From NCBI RefSeq assembly GCF_900637685.1, contig NZ_LR134388.1, forward strand, positions 2,801,501 to 2,865,500: 64,000 nt of DNA, read 5' to 3'. The translations under genes were made by a program, and so were the position numbers. This DNA comes from Legionella sainthelensi (GTDB lineage: Bacteria; Pseudomonadota; Gammaproteobacteria; Legionellales; Legionellaceae). The number at the start of each line of letters is the position of its first letter. Position 1 is the first letter of the stretch. Shown here piece after piece: positions 47,151 through 57,646 of the stretch. The notes below the pieces were generated by a model. The model saw only the letters and a list, made by a program, of their open reading frames with translations. It made no database searches and had not been told where the DNA came from.

Positions 47151-49622
47151 TCAAGACGTTCCTTTTATCTCAGCAAGTAAACGCTTTGCTTCTTCTTTTT
47201 GTGTTTTAGTACCATGTTTCAGTACATCATCTAATGAGTTTAAAGCAGATTCCTTGTCTTCCATTCCAATATATGTTCTAGCAAGAGCTAAAAGAGTATC
47301 CAATGCCTTTTCATTTTTTAATGAAGACAGATCCATATCATTCTGGGTTGTTTGCTCTTCATCAGGGATAGAAAGAGTAAATTCCAAGCCATGTTTATTC
47401 TCATGGTCTACTTCTTTAGAATCGCCTGTAACCTGAATAGGCTCTTTCGTCATTGTGTCATACAAACCTGCTTCAAATTCTAATAGATTTTCTTCAGCCA
47501 GTTCCTCTCTAGATGCGCCTTTATTTCCATGATTTGATTGCGCTAATTGATCTTCATCTAAATCTGATGTGAGCTCTTCATTTGTGGCAGCTGGTTCAAA
47601 TTCTAATAGATTTTCTTCAATCAGTTCCTCTCTTGATGCGCTTTTACTTTCATGGTTTGATTGCGCTAACTGATCTTCATCTAAATCTGATGTGAGTTCT
47701 TCATTTGTGGCAGCTGGTTCAAATTTTAATAGATTTTCTTCAACCAGTTCCTCTCTTAATGCGCTTTTACTTTCATGGTTTGATTGCGCTAATTGATCTT
47801 CATCTAAATCTGATGCGAGCTCTTCATTTGTGGCAGCTGGTTCAAATTCTAATAGATTTTCTTCAACCAGTTCCTCTCTTGATACGCTTTTACTTTCATG
47901 GTTTGATTGCGCCAATTGATCCTCATCTAAATCTGATGTGAGCTCTTCATTTGTGGCAGCTGGTTCAAATTTTAATAGATTTTCTTCGGCCAGCCCCGCT
48001 CTGGATGCGCTTTTACTTTCATGACTTGATCGCGCTAATTGATCTTCATCTAAATCTGATGTGAGATTTGCACTTGGGACATCTAATGATTGTTCACTCT
48101 CGTCTCGCTTAAGAGGTGTTTCAATTGATGAAAAAACACTTTCTTTAGAGTCATCAATGTTCTTTAAATTTTCAACTTCGGTTAATGGATCCGAAAATTG
48201 TGGTGAAGGAGTTAACTCTATATCTGATTGCGACTGTAGCTCACTTATCTTATCTTGTATCGCTGGCTCTTCTTTAGTATTCATAGAAGATTCAATCGAT
48301 GCTGACTCAGATTCGACAGGAGAAGGAGTAATTAGTTTTGAGCTATTATTCTTTTTGTCTTCTTTACGTTTAAAAAAATAAAACGCAATACTACCTGCGC
48401 CCGTTGCAATAAGTAACCAAGTAATTAACATATTGTTAAAAAAACTAGAGTTGCTCTGGTCTGCTATCCGTTCTTGTATTAACAAATGAATTTGCTTATG
48501 TAGGGATGTGATTTCCTTATCGCGCACATTCAACTGCTTTTGTAATTTTTTGTTTTGTGTTTGTAATAAGCTCAATTGCTCTGTTAATAAAGCATTAGAT
48601 TCTCTTAAAGAGTCTACTGCCGCAGTTGTAATCGATATTTCTGCATTTAAAGTCTTGCTTTGTTCGTAGCTTATATGTTTTTGATTTTCCAATGACGGTA
48701 ATAAACTTACTGAGGTAGACTCAGATTGAGTCTGATTCGATACAGGAAGAGTCGAACCTGAAAATTTTGGTACTGGAGGAATTTGTGAATACTCAATGGG
48801 AGGGTTTACGTTGGATGTTTGTCCTATCATGTAAGGAGGTGATAACACATGATTAATCGATGCTTTTTCATTCCATGCTTTATCATGAGCCATCACCTCT
48901 ACTGTAGCTAAATCAGCAGGAACCTCACTAAATTCTTGAGCAGATGGGATCTTCAAACGCACGCCAACTTTTAATCCATTTAAATTGCCATCAGTAAATG
49001 CGTCAGGATTAGCACCAACTATTGCAAGAACGATTTGCGGTAAAATTGTATTCGCAGTTTTATATCTTTGTGCAATTTGCCATACATTTTCTTGAGAGAC
49101 TGTAGGACCGTAGCCATTGTTCTTTTTGCTACGAATTTTCTTATTTGGTGAACCCTCTGTATTTGAATGGTAATTAGAGAATTGTCGTTGGTAGGTCAAG
49201 CCACTTTGGGCAGTTGCACTTGCAAGTTTATAACCTGGGGGATCTAATAATACTGTATAAACTTTATAGATTTGTCCTTTAGACCAAGTTAAATCAATAA
49301 TCAGTTGTAAATAAGGTTCCGTTATTCGCTCTGTCGAGTAAATAACTATAACAAATTTTCTTTTCTTATTTTTTTTAATTTCAAAAAAAAGGGAATCAGC
49401 TACTCCTGGCCGCTCTACTCCGAGGCTTTGGTAACTTTGCGGATCTGCTATGTTCACACGAACATTAGATAAAGAAATCTCATGTACGTCGATTAAATTG
49501 ACTTCCGCCGCAAAAGGCTGTTCTAGGGCAGACTTTACTTTCATTTCACCTAAACCTAACGCATTAACATAGGCCGGCCAAGTAAGTGCAAATAAAGCTG
49601 AAAATAAGACATTTTTTTTCAC
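47151..49622 (-). CDS. fimV: FimV-family polar/peptidoglycan-binding protein with tandem repeats
   Basis: An 823-residue protein. A signal peptide (ends VNA) is followed by the FimV N-terminal domain (LGLGEMKVKSALEQPFAAEV), a LysM-like segment near 175-225 (VWQIAQRYKTANTILPQIVL), a coiled coil at about 320-390 and one membrane helix (TWLLIATGAGSIAFYFF). The cytoplasmic part carries five acidic 41-residue repeats and a C-terminal TPR-like FimV domain (LARTYIGMEDKESALNSLDD). In Pseudomonas FimV organises the cell pole, type IV pili and cAMP signalling. It is alone on its strand here, with the outer-membrane gene between it and truA. Confidence 0.93.
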   Translation of the reverse strand: MKKNVLFSALFALTWPAYVNALGLGEMKVKSALEQPFAAEVNLIDVHEISLSNVRVNIADPQSYQSLGVERPGVADSLFFEIKKNKKRKFVIVIYSTERITEPYLQLIIDLTWSKGQIYKVYTVLLDPPGYKLASATAQSGLTYQRQFSNYHSNTEGSPNKKIRSKKNNGYGPTVSQENVWQIAQRYKTANTILPQIVLAIVGANPDAFTDGNLNGLKVGVRLKIPSAQEFSEVPADLATVEVMAHDKAWNEKASINHVLSPPYMIGQTSNVNPPIEYSQIPPVPKFSGSTLPVSNQTQSESTSVSLLPSLENQKHISYEQSKTLNAEISITTAAVDSLRESNALLTEQLSLLQTQNKKLQKQLNVRDKEITSLHKQIHLLIQERIADQSNSSFFNNMLITWLLIATGAGSIAFYFFKRKEDKKNNSSKLITPSPVESESASIESSMNTKEEPAIQDKISELQSQSDIELTPSPQFSDPLTEVENLKNIDDSKESVFSSIETPLKRDESEQSLDVPSANLTSDLDEDQLARSSHESKSASRAGLAEENLLKFEPAATNEELTSDLDEDQLAQSNHESKSVSREELVEENLLEFEPAATNEELASDLDEDQLAQSNHESKSALREELVEENLLKFEPAATNEELTSDLDEDQLAQSNHESKSASREELIEENLLEFEPAATNEELTSDLDEDQLAQSNHGNKGASREELAEENLLEFEAGLYDTMTKEPIQVTGDSKEVDHENKHGLEFTLSIPDEEQTTQNDMDLSSLKNEKALDTLLALARTYIGMEDKESALNSLDDVLKHGTKTQKEEAKRLLAEIKGTS
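47472..48062 (-). repeat. 123-bp coding tandem repeat in fimV, 4.8 copies
   Basis: Five units with an exact 123-bp period (the marker AATCTGATGT recurs at 47561, 47684, 47807, 47930 and 48053) encode 41-residue units starting T/A-SDLDEDQLAQSNHES and ending FEPAATNEEL. Units differ by a few substitutions, and the last unit is truncated. The period is a multiple of three, so copy-number change would keep the frame. Confidence 0.95.
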
Positions 49623-49868
49623 TCAGGAGCTCCGCACCCTTTGGAGTTGAACTAGCTTAGGGCTTAATAAAAAAGCTAACATTATTTATGAATTGATTCA
49701 AGTAATTAGCTCTTTATTAGGATAATTCCTAAATAACTCATTCGAGATGACGTTTTAACCAGGCTTATTTAGAAATTTAATAATTTATTGTTCTACTCCA
49801 GTAAAACACTCTTGCATTACACTAACTGCTAATTCATAATTAGCGCCTTGCTTTTCTCATAGGTAATT

Positions 49869-50735
49869 ATGTCAGCATTTTTAATTGATGGAAAAGTTGT
49901 CGCTTCTCTACGTCGTAATGAATTAAAAAAACAAGTACAAGATCATATAGAAAAAGGGCATCGCGCACCGGGTCTTGCTGTTGTTCTCATTGGTAAGGAT
50001 CCCGCTTCAACAGTTTATGTAGCCAATAAACGAAAAGCATGCGCCGAAGTAGGTATCGTCTCTCATTCTTATGATTTACCCGAAGAAACAACACAAGATG
50101 CATTAATTAATCTGATTGATCAATTAAATTGTTCTGATCAAATTGATGGCATTCTCATACAATTACCTTTGCCCTCACATATTAATGAGAGAGCAATAAT
50201 TGAACGTATCAAACCAGAAAAAGATGTGGATGGTTTTCATCCCTATAATTTAGGTCGACTGGCACAACGTAATCCTTTATTACGTCCATGTACCCCACTG
50301 GGTATCATGAATTTGTTAAAACACTACCAGCTTGAAGTGAAAAGAAAACATGCTCTGGTCATTGGTGCGTCGAATATAGTCGGTCGCCCCATGAGCTTGG
50401 AATTACTCTTAGCAGGTGCAACTGTGACAATCGCCCATAAATTTACCCAGCAACTCGAAAAACTAGTTCGTATTGCTGATTTAGTAATTGTGGCAACAGG
50501 AAAAATGGATGTTATTGATACCGAGTGGCTGAATAAGGATCAAATAATCATTGACGTAGGCATACATCGCTTAGCGGATGGTAGCATTAGAGGAGATGTT
50601 GATTTTACCAGCGCCAAAAATAAGGTTTCCTGGATAACTCCTGTTCCTGGCGGCGTTGGGCCAATGACCATAGTGACACTACTTGAAAATACCCTAAAGT
50701 CCGCTACCGGAATTTTAAACTACGTACCTGAGTAA
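49869..50735 (+). CDS. folD: Methylenetetrahydrofolate dehydrogenase/cyclohydrolase
   Basis: A 288-residue bifunctional enzyme of one-carbon metabolism that interconverts methylene-, methenyl- and formyl-tetrahydrofolate. The folate site is marked by [14 protein letters not shown] with the catalytic Lys, then [10 protein letters not shown] and [14 protein letters not shown]. The NADP site is [17 protein letters not shown], and the C-terminal signature is [19 protein letters not shown] lies close before the ATG. It is a single gene, diverging from fimV. Confidence 0.96.
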   Translation: MSAFLIDGKVVASLRRNELKKQVQDHIEKGHRAPGLAVVLIGKDPASTVYVANKRKACAEVGIVSHSYDLPEETTQDALINLIDQLNCSDQIDGILIQLPLPSHINERAIIERIKPEKDVDGFHPYNLGRLAQRNPLLRPCTPLGIMNLLKHYQLEVKRKHALVIGASNIVGRPMSLELLLAGATVTIAHKFTQQLEKLVRIADLVIVATGKMDVIDTEWLNKDQIIIDVGIHRLADGSIRGDVDFTSAKNKVSWITPVPGGVGPMTIVTLLENTLKSATGILNYVPE

Positions 50736-50792
50736 AATAAGTCACTTCAATGCTCAAGTACGCAGTAAAGTCATTTGACGCCAAATAAATAA

Positions 50793-50990
50793 TTATTTAT
50801 CTAATACATCCCAATCAAAATCACCACTTAACTCATCGAAATCGTCCTTAAATTCTTCTTTTAAACGTTTACGCTCAAGCTTTTCTTCAAGCAGGCGTCT
50901 TACGTTTTTTCGATGACTTATAGATTCAATATCATCATCGTAGTTATAATCAGAGAATGATTGGTCATCATAATCTTCGTGAAGTTCCAT
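50793..50990 (-). CDS. Small acidic protein of the PA3496-like family
   Basis: A 65-residue protein. An acidic N-terminus (ELHEDYDDQSFSDYNYDDD) is followed by a basic helix (RKNVRRLLEEKLERKRLKEE) and a second acidic tail. It resembles short gammaproteobacterial proteins annotated as the PA3496 putative envelope-integrity family, where the helix RR-EEKLE-KRL is the conserved part. GGGG (AAAAGGGGAAAG) lies about 6 bases before the ATG. It is divergent from rlmJ, with starts 69 bp apart. The role is not established. Confidence 0.75.
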   Translation of the reverse strand: MELHEDYDDQSFSDYNYDDDIESISHRKNVRRLLEEKLERKRLKEEFKDDFDELSGDFDWDVLDK

Positions 50991-51058
50991 AACTTTCCCC
51001 TTTTATACTCTCTTAAAAAGAGTATAGTAGACAATTTCAAAAATGTTTTAGGAACTCT

Positions 51059-51883
51059 ATGCTCAGTTATCAACACGGATATCATGCAGGAAATTTTGCT
51101 GATGTCATCAAACATGTAACCTTAACGCGACTTCTATGTTATTTAACACTGAAAGATAAACCATTATTTTATCTTGAAACTCATTCAGGAAAAGGTTTAT
51201 ACGACTTAAAAAACAAACAAGCTGAAAAAACAAAAGAATACCAACATGGAATTCAATTACTTTGGTCTGATAAACAGTCTCTATCCCCCCTTTGCCAAGA
51301 TTATCTCAATATTGTGAGTCAACTTAACCCTACAAGTACATTAAGATATTATCCAGGCTCACCCTACTTAGCTGTTAATTTGTTACGCAAGCAAGATAGA
51401 ATGTACTTTTGTGAGTTGCATCCCAGAGAGTTTGAAGTTCTTACTGAATTACCTCGTTTTAATAAAAAAGTACATTTCAGTAAAAGTGATGGCTTACTCG
51501 CATTGAAAGCACTGCTTCCACCACCAGAAAAACGAGGATTAATTTTTATTGATCCCTCTTTTGAAATAAAAGAAGAATATAAAGAAATTCCTATTGCCTT
51601 AAAACAAGCCTACGCGCGTTTTTCTACAGGAGTTTATTGTCTTTGGTATCCTCTTGTGGATAAAAAATTAACCGATAAGTTAAACAGAGGTATGAAGGAT
51701 ATTAAAAATACATTACATATTGAATTTAGCCTCACAGAAACCCCTATTGATGGCATGTACGGTTGTGGTTTATGGATTATTAACCCGCCATTTACATTGG
51801 CCGAAGAAATAAAATCTGTTTTAACTACTCTTAAGTGTTATTTTAATCCGGAGAGTTATTTCTCTATTATTGAGGCCAATTGA
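51059..51883 (+). CDS. rlmJ: 23S rRNA (adenine-2030-N6)-methyltransferase
   Basis: A 274-residue SAM-dependent methyltransferase. The start [20 protein letters not shown] is the RlmJ signature. The SAM site includes [13 protein letters not shown], and the catalytic DPSFE follows LIFIDP (equivalent to the family motif DPPYE, with Ser-Phe here). GLWIINPPF closes the fold. E. coli RlmJ methylates A2030 and was also called ComJ. It overlaps gloB by one base (TGATG). Confidence 0.94.
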   Translation: MLSYQHGYHAGNFADVIKHVTLTRLLCYLTLKDKPLFYLETHSGKGLYDLKNKQAEKTKEYQHGIQLLWSDKQSLSPLCQDYLNIVSQLNPTSTLRYYPGSPYLAVNLLRKQDRMYFCELHPREFEVLTELPRFNKKVHFSKSDGLLALKALLPPPEKRGLIFIDPSFEIKEEYKEIPIALKQAYARFSTGVYCLWYPLVDKKLTDKLNRGMKDIKNTLHIEFSLTETPIDGMYGCGLWIINPPFTLAEEIKSVLTTLKCYFNPESYFSIIEAN

Positions 51884-52647
51884 TGAAATTAATACCTATT
51901 CCTGCTTTTTTTGATAATTATATTTGGGCAATTATTGATGAAGGATTTGGAGTCTTTGATTGTGTTGATCCCGGTGATGCAGAATCCGTATTACAATTTG
52001 CACATTCAAATCACCTCAAGCTGCGTAGTATTTTATTAACTCACCATCACCATGATCATATCGGTGGCGTAGGTGAGCTCATTAAAGCCCATCCATCTTG
52101 CGCAGTTTATGGTCCTAAAGATCCACGAATCCCCTATGTAAACAATCCAATAGAGGAACATCAAACCATTCGAGTAGGGCAGTGTATTTTCAATATTTTA
52201 TTCAATCCTGGCCATACATCCACCCATATTAGCTATTATGAATCCCAACACCAATGGTTATTTTGTGGCGATACCCTTTTTTCAGCAGGTTGTGGGCGAG
52301 TATTCGATGGTACATTAGAACAATTACATCACTCTCTGCATCTTTTTCAAGAATTACCCCAAACTACAAAAATATTCTGCGCTCATGAATATACCCAACA
52401 AAATTTACGCTTTGCACAAACGGTCGAACCGAGCAACTTATCGATAAAAAAGTATTTGCAAAAAATACACGACTCACCCTCATCTTGCACACTTCCTTCT
52501 ACTTTAGAATTAGAACAGTCAATTAATCCGTTTTTACGCACAGACAAGCCCGAGGTGCAACAGTACGCACTAAAACATGGAGCAAAATCGCTTAATTCAC
52601 TGGAAATATTCCGAATATTACGAGAAGAAAAAAACTTATTTAAGTAA
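51883..52647 (+). CDS. gloB: Hydroxyacylglutathione hydrolase (glyoxalase II)
   Basis: A 254-residue metallo-beta-lactamase-fold enzyme that hydrolyses S-lactoylglutathione in methylglyoxal detoxification. The metal motif is [11 protein letters not shown], followed by [13 protein letters not shown], the Asp ligand in [17 protein letters not shown] and the His ligand in [14 protein letters not shown]. The C-terminal helices bind glutathione. ATG 51883 overlaps the rlmJ stop; a TTG directly before is also in frame. A 14-bp inverted repeat follows the gene. Confidence 0.95.
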   Translation: MKLIPIPAFFDNYIWAIIDEGFGVFDCVDPGDAESVLQFAHSNHLKLRSILLTHHHHDHIGGVGELIKAHPSCAVYGPKDPRIPYVNNPIEEHQTIRVGQCIFNILFNPGHTSTHISYYESQHQWLFCGDTLFSAGCGRVFDGTLEQLHHSLHLFQELPQTTKIFCAHEYTQQNLRFAQTVEPSNLSIKKYLQKIHDSPSSCTLPSTLELEQSINPFLRTDKPEVQQYALKHGAKSLNSLEIFRILREEKNLFK

Positions 52648-52723
52648 GGAGCGTCCCTGAAGTTTTTACATACTATTGTTTATTAATAGAAGCATTTAAA
52701 AAATTTTAGAGAGAGTTACCCCA

Positions 52724-52752
52724 TCATAAGGGATTAATTTAATCCCTTATGA
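52724..52752. terminator. Terminator hairpin after gloB
   Basis: A near-perfect palindrome TCATAAGGGATTAA-T-complement (14-bp arms, one central base) lies 77 bp beyond the gloB stop and 80 bp before mltD. It could form a stem of 12 bp and probably separates the two transcripts. Confidence 0.6.
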
Positions 52753-52832
52753 TTCAATTAAATACAATCAGGTTTAATCCCAAAGTAAATTTTAGTACAC
52801 TGAACAGTCATTGAATTCATAGGTAACTTCTA

Positions 52833-54272
52833 TTGAAATTTAACTTTTTCACAATAAAAGTTTTGTTATGCTACACGCTCATTTTTTTGGGTATTACGTG
52901 TAGTTCCAAAGCGAATACAGCACCCAATGTATGGGATGTATTACGGTATGAATTTACTTTAAATCATGAAACTTCTCGCGTTGAAGTACAAGACCAAATC
53001 CAATGGTTTATAGCTCATCCAGGCTTTATTACCAAAGTATGTCGTCAATCAGAACCTTATATTTATCATATTATTAACGAAGTTAAGAAAAAAAAGCTGC
53101 CTGGTGAATTAGCACTGTTACCTATGATTGAAAGTGCATTTGATCCCTTTGCCTACTCTGTAGCTGGTGCGGCTGGATTATGGCAACTAATGCCCCTTAC
53201 CGGCAAAGATTTAGGATTAACCCAAGATTGGTGGTTTGATGGTAGGCGAAGCATTAACTCTTCCACTGATGCAGCACTTAATTATTTACTTTATCTCAAT
53301 AATTTTTTCAATGGCGATTGGATATTAGCAATAGCGGCTTATGATGCGGGAGCTGGAACTATCGATCGCGCAATAAAAGCAATTCCAAAATCAAGAAATG
53401 CTATAAGCTTTTGGGAGTTATCTGTTCCTCGAGAAACCCAAATTTATGTCCCTCGTTTGCTTGCATTAGCAGAAATCATCAGCAATCCCACCAGGTATAA
53501 ATTGGTGCTTCCAGAAATTGCTTATCTTCCTTATTTTGAAGAGGTAAATATAGGGACTCCTATCGATTTAAGTCACGCAGCCAAGATGGCAGGGATGAGT
53601 TATAAAGAGCTGATTAAACTAAACCCAGGATTTAATCGCTGGACCACAGCGCCTAACAAGCCTTTTAAATTGCTCATTCCAACTGAAAAAGTACAACAAT
53701 TTTATCTCAATCTTGCTAATCTTCCTGAACACAAACGCGTCAGCTGGGAAATGTATCAAGTTCAACCGGGGGATAGTTTAGATAATATTGCAGTAAAATA
53801 TCACACCACAGTAAATTTCATAAAACAATTAAACCAGCTCACCTCAAACCATTTACAGCCCAATCAATCCCTTCTAATTCCAAGCACCAAAAATACCCCT
53901 GTTGTTGTTAAAAAAGAACCCATAACGCCCCTACCGCTCAAACATCAAATGATCGCTTCAAGTGTACATCGCATCATTCATATTGTACAAGAAAATGACA
54001 ATTATGATACCTTAGTTAAAACCTATGGGATTAACGCGCAACAAATACAAACATGGAATAGAATAAAAAATAATCAACCTTTATATAAAGGCCAACAATT
54101 AATTATCTTTAAAAAAATAAATCAACCCACTTATTATGTGGTGAAAAAAGGCGATAGCCTCAGTGATATTGCTCAAAAACATCAAACTCAAATTGAACGT
54201 CTGTTGGCACTGAACCCAGGCCTCACAAGAAATACATCCCTGTATCTTGGGCAAAAAATATTTATCGGTTAA
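52833..54272 (+). CDS. mltD: Membrane-bound lytic murein transglycosylase D
   Basis: A 479-residue peptidoglycan-cleaving enzyme. An N-terminal hydrophobic signal (VLLCYTLIFLGITCSSKA) is followed by an SLT catalytic domain with the catalytic Glu in LALLPMIESAFDPFAYS, AAGLWQLMPLTGKDLGL and AIAAYDAGAGTIDRAI. Then come three LysM units (about 307-352, 385-425 and 431-478; YQVQPGDSLDNIAVKYHTT, IVQENDNYDTLVKTY, YVVKKGDSLSDIAQKHQTQ). The start is TTG 52833; no in-frame ATG lies before the SLT domain. E. coli MltD is a lipoprotein; here the signal ends near LGITC, so lipid attachment is possible. Confidence 0.93.
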   Translation: MKFNFFTIKVLLCYTLIFLGITCSSKANTAPNVWDVLRYEFTLNHETSRVEVQDQIQWFIAHPGFITKVCRQSEPYIYHIINEVKKKKLPGELALLPMIESAFDPFAYSVAGAAGLWQLMPLTGKDLGLTQDWWFDGRRSINSSTDAALNYLLYLNNFFNGDWILAIAAYDAGAGTIDRAIKAIPKSRNAISFWELSVPRETQIYVPRLLALAEIISNPTRYKLVLPEIAYLPYFEEVNIGTPIDLSHAAKMAGMSYKELIKLNPGFNRWTTAPNKPFKLLIPTEKVQQFYLNLANLPEHKRVSWEMYQVQPGDSLDNIAVKYHTTVNFIKQLNQLTSNHLQPNQSLLIPSTKNTPVVVKKEPITPLPLKHQMIASSVHRIIHIVQENDNYDTLVKTYGINAQQIQTWNRIKNNQPLYKGQQLIIFKKINQPTYYVVKKGDSLSDIAQKHQTQIERLLALNPGLTRNTSLYLGQKIFIG

Positions 54273-54663
54273 AAACTTAACCTCATCAGCTGATTTTGAA
54301 TGTGGTACTCAATTAATTTAATCTGTCATTTGTATCAATTTGTTTTTAATTGGGACAAAAGCCCAACAACTCAGGTTCTTCTTAATAGCTCCTTAAGATT
54401 AGTGTGATAATCTTCTTATTAATTGAAATGCTGACCAAGAAATTCGTTCACTTTCTGTTTTCTTACACAATGAAATGAAGACTATAGGGCTTGACTTAAT
54501 AAAATCTGTGTTTATCTTTAAGTAATGCGGATCAGAAAAATAATTGGAATCTAGTAACTTATAGAGTTGCAAACTGATTTTTTTAATTATAATTAAAAGC
54601 TGAATGAGAGCACAAAAACTTGTGTTATACTCAAAGTAACATACTTTTTATATTTAAGATAAT
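54273..54663. other. Intergenic region, 391 bp, with promoter for yciB-pmrAB
   Basis: AT-rich and without an ORF. An extended -10 element, TGTGTTATACT with TATACT at 54626-54631, lies 32 bp upstream of yciB and is the best promoter candidate for the yciB-pmrA-pmrB run. No clear -35 is seen. Nothing else is recognised. Confidence 0.4.
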
Positions 54664-55209
54664 ATGAAATTACTCTTTGATTTTTTTCCTATAGTTTTAT
54701 TTTTTATTGTATACAAATTTTTTGGCATTTATACAGCTACTGCCGTTGCGATGATCGCTTCTGTAAGTCAAGTAGCTTTTTATAGATTGAAATTTCAGCA
54801 TTATGAAAAAATGCATTTAATCAGTTTGGCCATAATTATAATCTTGGGAGGAGCAACCCTCTTTTTCCACAATCCTTGGTTCATTAAATTGAAACCAACA
54901 GGTATTTATTGGCTCTCCGCCTTAGTCTTTTTTGGCTCTGGGTATATAGGTGGCAAGCCTTTAATTCAAAAAATGATGGAAACTAATGTGACACTGCCTA
55001 AAAGAATATGGCAACGATTAAATACAGCTTGGGCATTATTTTTTCTTTTAATGGGCGCTGTCAATATTTATGTAGCGTATAACTTTAATACTGATGCCTG
55101 GGTTAATTTTAAATTGTTTGGCGGGGTAGGTCTGACCCTGCTTTTTGTATTAATTCAAGCTTTTTATCTTACAAAGCACATGGATGGAACTGAACTTGAA
55201 AAACAGTAG
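54664..55209 (+). CDS. yciB: Inner-membrane septation protein A (YciB/IspZ)
   Basis: A 181-residue inner-membrane protein with about five helices. Family hallmarks are the start [20 protein letters not shown], then [36 protein letters not shown] and the last helix [11 protein letters not shown]. The family affects septation and intracellular spread in Shigella and interacts with division and elongation proteins in E. coli. It ends 8 bp before the response-regulator gene, so they probably share a transcript. Confidence 0.93.
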   Translation: MKLLFDFFPIVLFFIVYKFFGIYTATAVAMIASVSQVAFYRLKFQHYEKMHLISLAIIIILGGATLFFHNPWFIKLKPTGIYWLSALVFFGSGYIGGKPLIQKMMETNVTLPKRIWQRLNTAWALFFLLMGAVNIYVAYNFNTDAWVNFKLFGGVGLTLLFVLIQAFYLTKHMDGTELEKQ

Positions 55210-55217
55210 GAGCAAGA

Positions 55218-55895
55218 ATGAGACTATTGCTGGTTGAAGATGATGAACTACTTGGTGACGCCGTAAAAACTGGATTAACACAGTTTGGCTATATTGTTGA
55301 TTGGCTTAAAGATGGCGAAGCCGCACGAGCCGCTTTAAAATCTGAATCATTCGAACTCATTATTCTTGATTTAGGGTTACCTAAACTATCTGGACTTGCA
55401 TTACTGCAGAGTATCCGTAATGATGGAAATCCTACCCCTGTTATTATTTTAACAGCCCGAGAGTCTGTAGAGGATCGTGTCAAAGGCTTAGACAGTGGAG
55501 CGGACGACTATCTCGTAAAGCCTTTTGACTTAAATGAACTAAGCGCCAGAATTAGAGCGCTGGTGAGACGCTCACAAGGTCGTGCTGATGCTGTATTGCA
55601 ATACCGAAACATTACTCTAGATCCAGCTGCCCACTCTGTATTTGTTGATGATGTATTAGTCAATGTCCCTCGCAGAGAGTTCGCACTCTTACAAAAACTT
55701 CTGGAAAACAGTGGTCAAGTTTTATCTCGCGAACAGCTGATGCAAAGTATTTATGGCTGGGAAGAGGATGTGGACAGTAATGCATTAGAAGTTCATATTC
55801 ATAATTTACGTAAAAAACTTAATGCTAATTTTATTCGAACAATAAGAGGTGTCGGATATATGGCAGAAAAAAATGATGGTATTATTGTATCGTGA
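55218..55895 (+). CDS. pmrA: OmpR-family response regulator, PmrA-like
   Basis: A 225-residue response regulator. The receiver domain (1-115) has the acidic pocket VEDDE, the phosphorylated Asp51 in LIILDLGLPKLSG, Thr79 in ILTARES and Lys101 in YLVKPFD. The winged-helix DNA-binding domain follows (about 125-220, NVPRREFALLQKLLENSGQV, NALEVHIHNLRKKL, RGVGYM). Sequence type is QseB/PmrA. From memory, L. pneumophila pmrAB lies in this neighbourhood and controls many Dot/Icm effectors and secretion genes, so I call it PmrA; QseB is the alternative. Its stop overlaps the kinase GTG start by 3 bases. Confidence 0.85.
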   Translation: MRLLLVEDDELLGDAVKTGLTQFGYIVDWLKDGEAARAALKSESFELIILDLGLPKLSGLALLQSIRNDGNPTPVIILTARESVEDRVKGLDSGADDYLVKPFDLNELSARIRALVRRSQGRADAVLQYRNITLDPAAHSVFVDDVLVNVPRREFALLQKLLENSGQVLSREQLMQSIYGWEEDVDSNALEVHIHNLRKKLNANFIRTIRGVGYMAEKNDGIIVS

Positions 55896-57309
55896 AGTCT
55901 TCTATACGTAAGTTTCTTCTAATAAATCTTTTATTGGCCATTACAATAACGACCACTTTAACTGCTATAGGAAATTATTATCTTGATCAAAAAGATATTC
56001 AGGATCACCTAGACACTTTAATGGCAGTTTCCGCATTATCCTATCAGGCACTGCTGGGTGATGATCTCCATCAACGCCCTCTTGCCAAAATTCAAGATGC
56101 ACTTGAAACAATACCGCAAAAAATTGATACCTTCTATAAAAAACGTTTTTTAAATGATGAACCCCCGGAAAATTATCTCGACAAATTTAATTTTCAAGTT
56201 TGGACTAATGGGGGAAAATTATTACTTCATTCATCAACAGCACCTAAAATTCCGTTAGCCTCGGAAATCGATGGCTTTAGCGATAAAAAAATATCCAACC
56301 AAGATTGGCGCGTATTCACTACTTATAATGATAAAGCAGGCATACGTACAGTACTTGCAGAGCGTTATGATACCCGTAATGAACTGGGACACCGAATTGC
56401 TCAAGACGATCTTTATATTATGCTTTTGACTTTTCCATTATCTGGCCTATTAATTTGGATAATTATTGGTAGAGGTTTGGATAGTTTAGATAAAGTAGCA
56501 GAAGAAGTAGCAAACCGCGCACCTACTCATCTTGAACCCGTTGATCTACATGAAGTGCCTGAAGAAATTAAACCTGTAATCGATGAGTTGAATAAATTGT
56601 TTTTTAGACTTAAAGAAGGATTTGAGCGAGAAAAACGTTTTGCGGCTGATGCAGCACATGAATTACGCACTCCTCTTGCCGCACTTAAAACACAGGCACA
56701 AGTTGCTTTGCATTCAAATGATATAGAAGAAAAAATCAGGCATTACAAAAACTAATTGCCAGTGTGAATCGAAGTACTCATATAGTACAACAGCTTTTAA
56801 CTATGAGCAGGCTTGTGCCTGAAGCTGCTCACATGGATGAGAAAGACGAGGTTAATTTAAGCAGGTTAACTCGAGAGATACTTGCTATGCTTGCACCAGC
56901 AGCCGTGGAAAAACAAATTGATCTCGAGTTCGAGAGTAATACTGAAAATCTAACTGTTTATGGAAATTCAACTGCCTTAGGCATATTGATCCGTAATCTT
57001 GTAGATAACTCCATTCGTTACTGCAATGAGCATGGGCGCATTCTAGTACGTCTCTCAAAGCTGCAAAATGAAGTAATGCTCGAAGTAAGTGATAATGGTC
57101 CAGGGATTCCAGCAGAATTGCAATCTCGTGTCTTTGAGCGCTTTTTCCGTGTTTTGGGAAATAAAAGCCCTGGAAGTGGTCTAGGTTTAGCAATTGTTCA
57201 ACAAATTGCTGAGCTACACGGGGGTAGATTGCTTTTAGACACCCCTAAAGAAGGTACAGGACTCATTGTGCGATTTTTTTTGCCCATCCAGGAAAATAGT
57301 CAGTTATAA
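55892..57309 (+). pseudogene. pmrB: Sensor histidine kinase, PmrB/QseC-like, single-base frameshift
   Basis: The partner kinase, broken in two frames. The first part starts at GTG 55892: TM1 (about 8-28), a periplasmic sensor loop, TM2 (175-193), HAMP and the H-box FAADAAHELRTPLAALK with His256, stopping at 56755. The second frame continues ASVNRSTHIVQQLLTMSR and has the N-box LVDNSIRY, G1 DNGPGIP and G2 GSGLGLAIVQQ, ending at 57309. They join at the A6 run 56730-56735; one extra A gives 472 residues. As sequenced, the truncated protein would keep the phospho-acceptor His but lose the ATP-binding domain. Since the regulator is intact, an assembly error is likely. Confidence 0.88.
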
Positions 57310-57646
57310 AAACGCCTATTGGTATTGATTTACCCATTATAATTCTCAAAAATCCATATTTTTAAATCATATCCACTCTTCAAGTAAGACCTTAATTGAT
57401 TGTTAACAATAACATATTTGTCATTCTCATATGATATATAAGAACAATCAATTGGATTAATGTTGCTCTTAATGGTTAAAATTTACCCACTAAATAACGA
57501 TTAAATTAAAGCCTTTGCAAATAAATGTCATGGGGTTAAAGCAATACAGCAAAAAATAAAAATTTGCGTGCCAAAACCTCATGATGAAGTGATTCTTCAA
57601 TGCAGTTGAGAGGTCCTGTTTTTAATCCTAAAATACGTGAGGCACA
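57310..57646. other. Intergenic region, 337 bp
   Basis: AT-rich and without a convincing ORF. A palindrome ATTGTTAACAAT (around 57400) is present, and the start region of the L,D-transpeptidase gene lies at the right end. From memory, L. pneumophila carries an effector gene at about this position; here none is seen. Confidence 0.4.

Noticed and set aside
47472..48062. CRISPR-like array
   Set aside because: The 123-bp units are contiguous coding repeats without spacers.
47705..48381. Plus-strand ORFs across the fimV repeats
   Set aside because: Antisense of the tandem repeats; the repeated peptide follows from the DNA period.
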